A stretch of DNA of 64,000 bases, taken from NCBI GenBank assembly GCA_020072815.1, contig JAIQGE010000012.1, forward strand, positions 186,001 to 250,000, written 5' to 3'. Below the pieces are notes generated by a model. The model was given only the letters and a program-made list of their open reading frames with translations. It had not been told where the DNA came from and did no database searches. Source of the stretch: Terriglobia bacterium (lineage in GTDB: Bacteria > Acidobacteriota > Terriglobia > Terriglobales > Acidobacteriaceae). The position numbers were made by a program, and so were the translations under genes. This document shows, piece by piece, positions 18,337 to 25,760 of the stretch. Each line of letters starts with the position of its first letter. The stretch's first letter is position 1.

Positions 18337-19217
18337 TCAGATTCCTCTCCGTTGATTGCGCCGGGCTGTCCGCAAAACGGAACAACCTGGGCAGCGGGCA
18401 AATCTAGCTGCCGTTGTTTAAAGGAATGTGAAGGGAGAGTTAAAGTTTGTAGCATCCGGAGATAACGACAGATGCGATGAGATGAGCGGGAGATTCAAGC
18501 AGAAACATCACGAACATTCCCCATTAGTTTCCTACCAAATACCCTCGGGTTCGGGCCGAGAGAGCGTGGTGAAAACTCACCGTAGCTGCATGGCAGGTGG
18601 AGGATTCTCGGGATCTGATGACAAGTCCGTGAGGGCTTGGTGCGTTCTAAGCAGGTTGTTGCGAAGAGGGAGCGGTCAGAAGAAAGGCCCGGGAAAAGGT
18701 AAAGGCTGTGACATTGGTTATGCTCTAGCCGCCAACTCCTGCGAGGGAGTCAACAACGTGGATGCATGTACCGTCACAGCCCTTGATGTGAATACTGCTT
18801 TCGCAGCCCCCAACCCCGGCTTTCCCCTCGCAGAGACTGCCGGATTTTTCGGGTCGGAGCGTCCGGCAAATTGCTTCACCGAACCAATCACCCAGTCTAC
18901 TTCGGCCCAGAAGCTGTTTATTTCAACTGAACCTTTCGACCGTCGACGTGGGCAATCCTACATTAAGGACGCGTGTTGTCAATACACAAGAGTTGTGCAA
19001 ACGAAGATTTTTTTCGACATCACATGTTGAATGTGCAAGCCGCAAAAAATGCGGATGGGAAATGTGCGCACGGAATTTCACCCGCGATATCCACAGCAGT
19101 TTCCACAAACTGTCTGAAGTCAAAGGTCGGTGGCCGGGCGGTATCCAACGAATCTCTTGACGCGCAGCGCCGCTTGCCTCATTGTTGCTGAGACGGCATA
19201 AAAGCCACCGGGAGTAA
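18337..19217. other. 880-bp interval without a supported gene
   Basis: One open frame on the forward strand (18428-19030) has no family resemblance, no ribosome binding site and odd composition, so I do not call it. Near the right end lie two sites close to DnaA boxes: 19087-19095 (ATATCCACA) and 19099-19107 (GTTTCCACA), each one base from the TTWTNCACA pattern. Nothing else suggests a replication origin. Confidence 0.5.
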
Positions 19218-19640
19218 ATGGCAAACCTCATCGCATACGTTGACGGCGGTTCGCACGGCAGTCCGGGGCCATCGGGCATTGGCGTGGTCATCGAAAAGCC
19301 GGATGGCGAGTTGGTCCGCATTGCCAAATGGATCGGACATCAGGACAACAACGTGGCCGAATACGCGGCGCTGCTTGAAGCCCTGCAATTTGCAGTGGAA
19401 CTGAAAGCAACGGCGCTGCACGTCTATTCCGATTCCGAGTTGGTGGTGAAGCAAATGACCGGCGAGTACGCCTGCCGAAGTCCGCGCCTCTATTCCCTGA
19501 ACTGGATGTGCCGCAAGCTGGCCCGCTCGATGAATTTCTGCATCGCGTACATTCCCAGGGAACATAACGGCGAAGCCAATCGCCTGGCCAACAGCGCAGC
19601 GCGCTGCCGCACGAACCTCAGCGATCCGCTGCCCGCGTAA
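19218..19640 (+). CDS. RNase HI-family protein with altered fourth catalytic residue
   Basis: 140 aa. The RNase H fold is clear: IAYVDGGSHGSPGPSGIGVV gives the first Asp, NNVAEYAALLEAL the Glu, and LHVYSDSELVVKQM the second Asp. The last acidic position, normally N-x-x-A-D-x-L-A in this branch, reads HNGEANRLANSAA, so Asn replaces the expected Asp (E. coli Asp134). That residue is the least essential of the four in E. coli, so activity may be kept. The family removes RNA from RNA-DNA hybrids and resembles the short RnhA-like proteins of many bacteria. GGGAG precedes the ATG. Confidence 0.87.
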   Translation: MANLIAYVDGGSHGSPGPSGIGVVIEKPDGELVRIAKWIGHQDNNVAEYAALLEALQFAVELKATALHVYSDSELVVKQMTGEYACRSPRLYSLNWMCRKLARSMNFCIAYIPREHNGEANRLANSAARCRTNLSDPLPA

Positions 19641-19702
19641 CTTCTCTCTTACAGAAATTTTCAACCCGCCAGGCGCCAAAGGCCAAGCAGGCCGCCGATT
19701 TC

Positions 19703-20575
19703 TTACGGCACGGTCAGCACCGGGCAGGGTGCGCCGGCCATGATGCGATACGCCGTCCGCGCCCGCAAGACTCCGGGCCGGAAGGCGTTCCGGATGCCCA
19801 GAGCCACCAGGCTGACCTTTTTTTCTTCAGCGACGCGCAGTACGGTCTCCGCCGTGCTGCCAAACGCAACTTCAAATTCCGGATGAAATTCCGCCAGCGC
19901 CGGGCCAAACGTGTTGCTCATCTTCTTAGCGACCGTCTCGCGGAATGACTTTTCGTCGGACGTGGTAGCTTCGCCTTCCGGGACGACGTGCAGCACGGTG
20001 ACGCTCGAGCCGTACTGCCTGGCCAACAGAGCAATGTACGGCAAGGCTTTCTTGCTGAGTTCGGACAAGTTGGTGGGATAGAGGATGCTCTTGAACGGCG
20101 CTTCGGCGTCAAAGGTGGTTCCCGGACCAACGGTCAGGATGGGGCAAGTCGCCACACGGCAGATTTCTTCCAGCACGGAGCCGAGCAACATCTTGCGCAG
20201 GCCGGTGCGTCCGCGAGTGCCGGCCACCAGCAGATCAATGTGATTGTTGGCGACGATCTTCAACAATTCATCCTTGAGGTTGCCTTCCCCCAGCACCAGC
20301 GCCGGCTTCATCCCTTTGAGCACCGGCAAATCGCGCAGGGCCACCAGTTGCGCCGTGGCGTTCTTGCCCGCGGCTTCATAGAGACGGGGGTCGGACACGC
20401 CGGAAGAAAAAGGCGCAGCCGGCTCGATATGGCAGAGATGCAGCGTCGCTGCAAAGGCCCGGGCAACCGCGCTGGCGTGGGGCAGAGCGGTCAACGAAGC
20501 TTCAGAGAAATCGGTGGCGAAGAGAATGTTCTTCAGCTTAGGGGAAGTTGGCGCGATCAGGTTGGGTGCAGCCAT
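19703..20575 (-). CDS. Tandem universal stress protein (two UspA domains)
   Basis: 290 aa with two Usp folds. Domain one (about 14-150) begins KNILFATDFSEASLTAL and keeps the ATP-binding pattern in GTRGRTGLRKMLLGSVLEEICR. Domain two (about 162-290) begins KSILYPTNLSELSKKAL but its equivalent loop, LGIRNAFRPGVLRARTAYRIM, has lost the glycine spacing, so only the first domain probably binds ATP. Proteins of this type respond to energy or redox stress in the cytosol. GAGGTG precedes the ATG. A palindrome close to an FNR-type site lies about 60 bp upstream. Confidence 0.92.
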   Translation of the reverse strand: MAAPNLIAPTSPKLKNILFATDFSEASLTALPHASAVARAFAATLHLCHIEPAAPFSSGVSDPRLYEAAGKNATAQLVALRDLPVLKGMKPALVLGEGNLKDELLKIVANNHIDLLVAGTRGRTGLRKMLLGSVLEEICRVATCPILTVGPGTTFDAEAPFKSILYPTNLSELSKKALPYIALLARQYGSSVTVLHVVPEGEATTSDEKSFRETVAKKMSNTFGPALAEFHPEFEVAFGSTAETVLRVAEEKKVSLVALGIRNAFRPGVLRARTAYRIMAGAPCPVLTVP

Positions 20576-20633
20576 AATTCACCTCTTTAGCATGCTAGGT
20601 CATCATCCTATGTCCGGGGCGTCGCCCAAAACG

Positions 20634-20647
20634 GTGATATTAATCAC
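20634..20647. promoter_or_regulatory. FNR/CRP-type palindrome upstream of the universal stress gene
   Basis: GTGAT-ATTA-ATCAC is a perfect 14-bp palindrome with the spacing of the FNR/DNR site TTGAT-N4-ATCAA, differing only in the outer base of each arm. It is 59 bp upstream of the universal stress protein start (reverse strand) and about 200 bp upstream of the sigma factor gene. Oxygen or redox control is an inference. Confidence 0.5.
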
Positions 20648-20697
20648 ATTCGTTCCCCGCCCCAAGGGCCGAGCAGCGAACGTCACACCTTCCATGT

Positions 20698-20734
20698 GAA
20701 GTTCGGGAGCGTGAGCCCGAGGGGCGCGAACTTC
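20698..20734. repeat. Inverted repeat between divergent genes
   Basis: GAAGTTCG (20698-20705) and CGAACTTC (20727-20734) can form a stem with a GC-rich interior in the gap between the stress protein and the sigma factor gene. Function unknown. Confidence 0.4.
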
Positions 20735-20847
20735 GGGGGCGAAAGCTGTGTACGCCAGCCCTCAAATCATATTCCCCTTCCCGCCCAAGCACTTACAAAC
20801 CGTGAATCCTTTTGCGGGGTGGGCCCGTATACCGGACAGGCACATAT

Positions 20848-21471
20848 ATGATGAGCCCGCTGGTGGAGACAATGCTGGGAACTGTGCTGGGCGTGGAGAG
20901 CGAAGCAGTACGGCTGCGCGGCGGCGACGTGGATGCCATTGCCACGCTGATGCAGCGCTACCAGCATCGCCTGTACCGCTACATGCTGCGCATGGTCCGC
21001 CAGCCCAGCACGGCGGAAGACCTCTTCCAGCAAACCTGGCTGCGGGTGATGGAGCGCTCGCCCAGCTACGATCCGCGGCGGAGTTTTGAAGGATGGCTGT
21101 TTGCCATCGCGCACAACCTGGCGATTGACCACCTGCGTCGGCGGCAGCCGGAAAGCCTGGATGAAGAATTGCCATCAGGCGACACGCGCGCTGACCTGAC
21201 TCCGGGCCCCGCCGCCGACGCGCTGCAGCAGATGCTGGCGGAAGAGCGGTCCGCCCGCGTGGCGGAAGCAGTGGCGGAGTTGCCGGCGGTGGCGAGGGAA
21301 CTTTTGACGCTGCGCTTTGAAGAAGAAATGAAGCTGGACGAGATCGCAGAAATCCTCGCGCTGCCGCTAGGTACGGTGAAGACCAGACTGCATCGCGCGC
21401 TGAGAAGTTTGCAGAAGTCGTTGTGTACGGAGCCTGGAAAGCAGTCCGGGCAGACGAAAACAGGAAATTGA
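20848..21471 (+). CDS. ECF-type RNA polymerase sigma factor
   Basis: 207 aa from ATG 20848. Region 2 is seen as LMQRYQHRLYRYMLRMVRQPSTAEDLFQQTWLRVM, then SFEGWLFAIAHNLAIDHLRRR (regions 2.3-2.4). Region 4 is ELPAVARELLTLRFEEEMKLDEIAEILALPLGTVKTRLHRALRSL, with the helix-turn-helix at LPLGTVKTRLHRA. ATG 20872 has a nearby GGAG and could be the real start. The gene directly precedes a zf-HC2 anti-sigma gene, the standard arrangement for ECF control. The target regulon is unknown. Confidence 0.93.
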   Translation: MMSPLVETMLGTVLGVESEAVRLRGGDVDAIATLMQRYQHRLYRYMLRMVRQPSTAEDLFQQTWLRVMERSPSYDPRRSFEGWLFAIAHNLAIDHLRRRQPESLDEELPSGDTRADLTPGPAADALQQMLAEERSARVAEAVAELPAVARELLTLRFEEEMKLDEIAEILALPLGTVKTRLHRALRSLQKSLCTEPGKQSGQTKTGN

Positions 21472-21491
21472 ATTGAACGCGAGATTCGAAT

Positions 21492-22010
21492 ATGAGTGAC
21501 ATAAACATGGACGCACATACTGAGAACGAACATTCCGCGATCCGCGAGCTGCTTACCCTGGCTGCGGCCGGCGCACTGGACGCCGTCGAGCAACGCCAGG
21601 TGGAAGAACATCTGCTCCGGTGCGACGCTTGCCGCGCGGAGTTCCGCGGGCTGGGCCGGCTCGCCAAGAGTTTGCAGGAACAGCCGATGCCGCAGATGCC
21701 TCCGGGGCTGATGCAACAAACCCGCCGGCTGCTGGAGTTGCGCGCCCAGGCCCAGCGTTCCCATACACACCAAGCCCGCCGCTGGAACCGCCTTATGTTC
21801 GGCGCGCTGGCTCTGCTGGGCTGGACGCTCACGCTGCTGAATTGGCCGCTGTTGCGCATGCTCGACCGCCCGCTGATGCAGACATTCAACGTTTCCTCCA
21901 CGCAACTCACCGTGTTGTGGACCACATACATTCTGGCCGCTTGGCTGGCGACGGCCCTGGCCGCCGCGGTACTGGGCAAGCGTTTCCGGCAAGAAGAGAG
22001 GGCTCTATGA
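21492..22010 (+). CDS. Anti-sigma factor with zf-HC2 domain
   Basis: 172 aa. The zinc motif HX3CX2C is visible in VEEHLLRCDACRAEF. Two membrane segments follow, about residues 97-117 (LMFGALALLGWTLTLLNWPLL) and about 138-160 (TVLWTTYILAAWLATALAAAV). It would sequester the ECF factor encoded 20 bp upstream and release it on a membrane or envelope signal. The stop codon overlaps the next start by 4 bp (ATGA). The zinc-binding residues are intact, so redox release through the cysteines is possible. Confidence 0.9.
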   Translation: MSDINMDAHTENEHSAIRELLTLAAAGALDAVEQRQVEEHLLRCDACRAEFRGLGRLAKSLQEQPMPQMPPGLMQQTRRLLELRAQAQRSHTHQARRWNRLMFGALALLGWTLTLLNWPLLRMLDRPLMQTFNVSSTQLTVLWTTYILAAWLATALAAAVLGKRFRQEERAL

Positions 22011-22519
22011 ACCGTTTTTCTGATGAAGTTCGCATTATTCCTCCTGTGGCATGGATCATTGCCGTGCTCGTTGAGTTCTGCATGTTTTGCCTCCTGCTGT
22101 TCGTGGCCATGCCCAACGATCCCAAGCTGCGCCTGTGGCCGTTCGCCGGGCAAGTTGCATTCGCCTTCTGGCCGGGATTGCTGGTGGGCGCCGTGGTGCT
22201 GCTGGTCGGCTACATCAACGCCGACGCGCGCCGCCGCGGCATGCGCTACGTGATGTGGACGTGGCTGGCCCTGCTGATCCCCAACTCCATCGGCATCATT
22301 TTGTATTTCGTGATGCGCGATCCGCTGCCGGTTCCCTGCCCCAAGTGCGGCGCAGCGGGACGTCCCGGGTTTGCCTTCTGTCCGCAGTGCGGCGCGGAAA
22401 TGGCGCGCGCCTGCCCCAGTTGCAAACGCGCCGTGGACGCCTCCTGGAACCGTTGCGCCTATTGCGGCAGCGCGCTGGGACAAGCGGGCCCGACGACGCC
22501 ACCGATCGTGGGTGCGTGA
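22007..22519 (+). CDS. Membrane protein with C-terminal double zinc ribbon
   Basis: 170 aa from the ATG at 22007, which overlaps the anti-sigma stop. Three hydrophobic helices are likely: PVAWIIAVLVEFCMFCLLLFV, FAFWPGLLVGAVVLLVGYI and YVMWTWLALLIPNSIGIILYFV. Then come two CX2C pairs per ribbon: CPKCGAAGRPGFAFCPQCG and CPSCKRAVDASWNRCAYCG. Such tails usually bind zinc and mediate protein contacts on the cytosolic side. The overlap makes it part of the sigma/anti-sigma operon, as a third component or sensor. No precise family is recognised. Confidence 0.85.
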   Translation: MNRFSDEVRIIPPVAWIIAVLVEFCMFCLLLFVAMPNDPKLRLWPFAGQVAFAFWPGLLVGAVVLLVGYINADARRRGMRYVMWTWLALLIPNSIGIILYFVMRDPLPVPCPKCGAAGRPGFAFCPQCGAEMARACPSCKRAVDASWNRCAYCGSALGQAGPTTPPIVGA

Positions 22520-22595
22520 TCGTGGTGCGCGATGGCGTCGGCCACTGACTGTCGGCTCTGTCCAGCCCAGTAAAATGCCGCCTCTTCTAAAACAA

Positions 22596-22748
22596 CGTCA
22601 TTCCGAGGGCCGGAAGCGAGCACAAGCTTTCTTCATTGTGCGAGCCGGCCCGAGGAACCTTGTGTTTCTTCAATCGAACCGCAAGGTCCCTCACCCCTAC
22701 TCGGGCGCTGATGACAGCGCGCCCTCGCCCACGGCGTTCGGGATGACG
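22596..22748. repeat. MITE-like element with imperfect terminal inverted repeats
   Basis: The left end CGTCATTCCGAG and right end TTCGGGATGACG are inverted repeats with two differences. The 153-bp interior codes for nothing. A fragment resembling one end (GCGCTCGGAATGACAAG) occurs near 38459. I have not seen flanking target duplications. Confidence 0.5.
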
Positions 22749-22885
22749 ACGCTTATATGGGGAGCTTTCTCAATCCCCAGGCTTGATGCGCCACAGCCCA
22801 TTGCCCGATCAGCGCGATCTGCGTCATCAGCGGCGAGGTTTTTGGTGCGGCCACTCGCGGCCTCTGTGGTTAACTAATACAGAGA

Positions 22886-23281
22886 ATGCTCCGCTACGTG
22901 GTCCTTACCAACCGCAAGCGCGCCATCATCGCCCTGGTGCACACCGTGGCGTTTCTGATCGTCGCCGTGATCACCGGGATGATCACCGTTCATCCCTTAC
23001 ATAAAGGATCGTCCGCCGGCGCGTGGGCGATCGGCGCGATTTACGTTCTGGTCACCACCGCATTGCTGATCCTGACGGCAATTTCCGGAACGGCCCGCGA
23101 ACGAATCTACTTTGCCTGCTGTACCACCAGCGCCGCCTTCGGACTGGCCCGCCAGATTTTCGGCGACGAGCAGATCCACGTGGCGATTTACGTCCGGGTG
23201 ATCATGCTGGCCTGCGCGGTGGTGGCGGGCGTGGTGATATTGCGGGGGCATGGGACGCGGCAAATCACTGCTTCGGACTAA
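22886..23281 (+). CDS. Hypothetical four-helix membrane protein
   Basis: 131 aa. Four hydrophobic segments alternate with short charged loops: IIALVHTVAFLIVAVITGMI, AWAIGAIYVLVTTALLILTAI, a short FACCTTSAAFGLA stretch, and VRVIMLACAVVAGVVIL. The N-terminus MLRYVVLTNRKRAII has positive charges that would stay in the cytosol. I recognise no family. The last 17 bp overlap the end of a small converging gene on the other strand. Confidence 0.7.
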   Translation: MLRYVVLTNRKRAIIALVHTVAFLIVAVITGMITVHPLHKGSSAGAWAIGAIYVLVTTALLILTAISGTARERIYFACCTTSAAFGLARQIFGDEQIHVAIYVRVIMLACAVVAGVVILRGHGTRQITASD

Positions 23282-23450
23282 AACTCCAGGTGTGGAAACA
23301 AGGACAGTTCGCAACCGGACAGCGCATGATTCCACCCTTCGTGGAATCGTTCGGATCTGTGGCAATCAGGAGTTGCGGATCGAAAGGATGGCCGCATTGT
23401 TTGCAGTTTCCATTTTCGTCATCTAGGCTGTTTGGACTTAGTGGCGGCAT
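23265..23450 (-). CDS. Small zinc-ribbon-like protein
   Basis: 61 aa from ATG 23450. It has NGNCKQCGHPFDPQLLIA and GGIMRCPVANCPCFHTW, that is CX2C plus C-x4-C-x-C, enough for one zinc ribbon. It resembles small acidobacterial zinc-ribbon proteins that I know from memory, but no function is established. An in-frame start at 23492 gives a longer product. It runs tail to tail into the membrane protein gene ending at 23281. Confidence 0.6.
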   Translation of the reverse strand: MPPLSPNSLDDENGNCKQCGHPFDPQLLIATDPNDSTKGGIMRCPVANCPCFHTWSFSPKQ

Positions 23451-23582
23451 AGAATCCGCTATTCTGACACGATTGCAGGCTCGTGTGCCCACTTAGTACT
23501 GAAGATTTTGGTGACGCGCGGCACAATTTGGCGACGCAGCTGGATAGAGCGTGAAGAGGATTCGTATTCAGAAAATAAGCCC

Positions 23583-23672
23583 AGCGCCGAAGGCGCGAAA
23601 GAGCCTAGCCCAGGTGCGTAAGCCCTGGGTCAAGGTAGAAAGATAGAAATTGAGCCCCGTAGGCGGCGACAC
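23583..23672 (+). repeat. REP element A (left end of a REP-bounded segment)
   Basis: Three palindromes follow in order: GCGCCGAAGGCGC, CCCAGG...CCTGGG and GCCCCGTAGGCGGC, ending in CGACAC. Bases 23583-23629 are a perfect 47-bp inverted copy of 25415-25461. The same architecture precedes the intact RAYT gene at 44439. Confidence 0.85.
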
Positions 23673-23782
23673 ATCAGCCGCTCCAGTTTCCCTGTTCAGT
23701 TTTCAAAGAACGTTTTCTCACCGTCTTTTCCCATCCTGGGTTGGCGACGTCCGTGCGGCTCTTGCCGATGTCTTCCTTCCAC

Positions 23783-23815
23783 CCTCCGTGTTCCTCTGCG
23801 TCCTCTGTGGTTGAG
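23783..23815. repeat. TCTGCGTCCTCTGTGG-type dispersed repeat, copy 1
   Basis: It reads CCTCCGTGTTCCTCTGCG then TCCTCTGTGGTTGAG. Related copies are at 25055-25090 and 25505-25529. All three lie in or beside the REP-bounded segment. Confidence 0.55.
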
Positions 23816-23834
23816 TTTTTTCCGATGCCGGCGA

Positions 23835-24659
23835 TCACTCAATGTCCACGGTTTCCCACTCATCCTCAAAATCCACCCGGCCCACGTTGTTCGCCGCCAG
23901 TTGCAGGTAGTACCCCAGCAAGCCGCCTTGTTGGCGGTCCAACGTTCCATCCACCACCGCCTGGGCGGCCTTGGCAATGGCAATCTGTATCCCGTTAGCA
24001 TCGTCCAGCGCCGGTAGTTCCAGCTTCTTCGGACGCGCCTCGTCCATCGCCACGTGCATGTGGCACAGCTTCTTGCCCCGCACTTTCGGCGCACGGCACC
24101 GCAACCCGTTCGGCTTGATCCACGTGCACCGCGGAGCATGGTTGGCCCGCTCCAGATTCGCCCGCATCCGCTTGTATATGTTCTGGCTGCCTTCATCAAA
24201 TTGCATCGCCAGGTCCCGTGCGTGTGGCTTCTTTTCCAGATAGAGCCGGTAGGCGTCATAGGCTTCAGTGAGTTGCCTGAGCAGTTGCCCGGCTTCACTG
24301 GCCCGCCATGTTGCGTGTGCTTCCCTCAGGCGACGCTCATCCCGCATCTTCCACACGGCGTTATATTGCTCCTGGCTCCTCGCGCTGCGCCACAATTCGT
24401 TCTCTTTCGCCGTCATGCCGCTGTTGCCCACTTCTGGTTCCGATTCTGGTTCCGATTCAGCTTCCGCTATCGGCGCGAGCTCCGTCACCTGCTCCGGCGA
24501 CTCCGCCTGCCTCGCCCCGCTCAGGTGTTCCGGTATCTCCACCGGTCCAATCCCTGTTTCCATGCGGACGGCCATTTCCGCTCCCGCCGTCGATAAGGCT
24601 CCTGCTTCCATTCCCAAACCAGCTTCTATTCCAGTTCCTGCCACTTCTTCCATTGCCAT
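23835..24659 (-). CDS. Conserved hypothetical protein with CX8C...CX2H motif
   Basis: 274 aa. The N-terminal 90 residues are low-complexity (EPESEPEVGNS). A helical basic middle follows (YRLYLEKKPHARDLAMQFD), then CTWIKPNGLRCRAPKVRG with KKLCHMHVAMDEARPKK (C-x8-C, then C-x2-H), which looks like a small zinc site. The end is LGYYLQLAANNVGRVDF. I recall multicopy acidobacterial proteins with this Cys/His motif, without known function. It lies inside the REP-bounded segment at 23583-25461, so mobility with the element is possible. The long Glu/Pro/Ser-rich N-terminus may be disordered. Confidence 0.75.
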   Translation of the reverse strand: MAMEEVAGTGIEAGLGMEAGALSTAGAEMAVRMETGIGPVEIPEHLSGARQAESPEQVTELAPIAEAESEPESEPEVGNSGMTAKENELWRSARSQEQYNAVWKMRDERRLREAHATWRASEAGQLLRQLTEAYDAYRLYLEKKPHARDLAMQFDEGSQNIYKRMRANLERANHAPRCTWIKPNGLRCRAPKVRGKKLCHMHVAMDEARPKKLELPALDDANGIQIAIAKAAQAVVDGTLDRQQGGLLGYYLQLAANNVGRVDFEDEWETVDIE

Positions 24660-24866
24660 GTTCTGTTCTTCTCTTTCTCCGCCCGGTTTCTGACTGTTTA
24701 GCTGCTGTTCAGACGCAATGACCGTTGCGCCTTCCGCTTTTCATCTTCTTGTTTTTCCGATCACCCGACCTGTCCCGGCCTGCCGTGGATCACCCGATCA
24801 AGTGCGATCATCCGATGCTGCCCCTTCTATTTGCGCTTGCCATATTCAACTCCCTTCTTGCTGTTC

Positions 24867-24903
24867 CGATGACCCGATGTCCCGATGTCCCGATGACCCG
24901 ATC
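24867..24903. repeat. Tandem CCGATGWC octamers
   Basis: About four and a half copies of an 8-bp unit alternate CCGATGAC and CCGATGTC. Scattered GATCACCCGATC-like pieces lie just upstream (24757-24815). Low-complexity intergenic repeat, no gene. Confidence 0.7.
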
Positions 24904-25054
24904 CATTAACTCTCCCATTAATCACCATCCCGTTACCCCAGGCCCCACCCCTCCCATTGCGCGGGCGTTGCAAACAAAAGGTTTATCCGATTCGACCCAA
25001 CGGTCACCCAGCTGTTTACTCATCAATAAACCTTCCTCCTAACCCCTTCATCCC

Positions 25055-25090
25055 TTTAGCCTTAGCGTCCTTTGCGACCTTGCGGTGAAA
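25055..25090. repeat. TCTGCGTCC-type dispersed repeat, copy 2
   Basis: It reads TTAGCGTCCTTTGCGACCTTGCGG and then TGAAA, a variant of the copies at 23783 and 25505. Confidence 0.5.
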
Positions 25091-25107
25091 TCTGGTTTTC
25101 CGACTCT

Positions 25108-25139
25108 GGCCAATAGCCAAAGGCCAACAGCCAACAGCG
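25108..25139. repeat. GGCCAATAGCCAAAGGCC repeat block
   Basis: Short TAGC/GGCC-type units that resemble those at 14403, 28770 and 29170. Noncoding. Confidence 0.5.
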
Positions 25140-25300
25140 TCGTTTTGATCGGAGAAATGGGACGAAAGATAAGAGACCCTAGCACGTTTCGATAGACGAA
25201 TCAATCACGAACTAGTACATCTTGACAAAACCATTTCATGAACGGGGGTGTTTTTTGTGGCCCTCAGCCTGCGGAAGCCCCGAAACGGGGCGCAAGAACG

Positions 25301-25372
25301 TTTGAGCAGGAATTCGTTGCGCTTCTGAAAAAACACGGGATTGATTACGATCCAAGGTTTGTTTTTGGTTGA
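25301..25372 (+). pseudogene. C-terminal remnant of a RAYT (IS200-like) transposase
   Basis: In frame from 25301 the reading is FEQEFVALLKKHGIDYDPRF and VFG stop. This matches the last 24 residues of the intact RAYT at 44439-44882 (FEDELLVLLRKHGIDFDPKH, VFG). The N-terminal two thirds, including the HUH and Tyr motifs, are absent. A REP copy follows directly, as it does after the intact gene. Confidence 0.85.
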
Positions 25373-25375
25373 GGT

Positions 25376-25461
25376 GTCGCACCCTCCGGGGCTCACCTTC
25401 TAATCTCACCCTCACCCAGGGCTTACGCACCTGGGCTAGGCTCTTTCGCGCCTTCGGCGCT
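25376..25461 (-). repeat. REP element A' (right end, inverted)
   Basis: The unit carries CTCCGGGGCTC, then the 47-bp segment 25415-25461, which is the exact reverse complement of 23583-23629. With A it brackets a 1.9-kb segment. Confidence 0.85.
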
Positions 25462-25504
25462 CGTCAGCCCCCATCCGCGTTCATCCGCGGTAAAATTCCT
25501 TTGC

Positions 25505-25529
25505 GCTCTCTGCGTCCTTTGCGGTGAAC
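25505..25529. repeat. TCTGCGTCC-type dispersed repeat, copy 3
   Basis: It reads GCTCTCTGCGTCCTTTGCGG and TGAAC, related to the copies at 23783 and 25055. Confidence 0.5.
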
Positions 25530-25537
25530 TCCTCCCC

Positions 25538-25685
25538 CATCCAATGTGTTACGCTTTTAATTGACTTTCTGTGCCTAAAATGGGGAGATTCGGAAACCCC
25601 GGACGCTCTCGCGCGTACCTCTATATGAGCGCGGGAGCGGCGGTAAGTCGGCGAGGAAATCGGCTGCATCCAATGTGCTAGGCTT
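25538..25685. repeat. Direct repeat pair enclosing a hairpin upstream of secA
   Basis: CATCCAATGTGTTACGCTT (25538-25556) recurs with two changes at 25667-25685. Between them an 11-bp stem with one G-T pair is possible (25604-25614 with 25629-25639). Together they may form the secA leader or a duplicated insertion site. Confidence 0.45.
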
Positions 25686-25760
25686 GAAACGGAAGACTTT
25701 GTCTAACAAGTCAGGATCCATACAAGTCGCCAAGAGTTAGAAGTCAAAAGGGACTAACCA

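Noticed and set aside
18428-19030. Forward open frame of 200 codons
   Set aside because: No ribosome binding site, no domain, odd mixture of Gly/Ser and Cys; not in an operon. Could be a species-specific gene, but evidence is lacking.
20762-22483. Long reverse-strand open frame (573 codons)
   Set aside because: Antisense to the sigma, anti-sigma and zinc-ribbon genes. Its Arg/Ala/Gln-rich composition is typical of GC-rich shadow frames.
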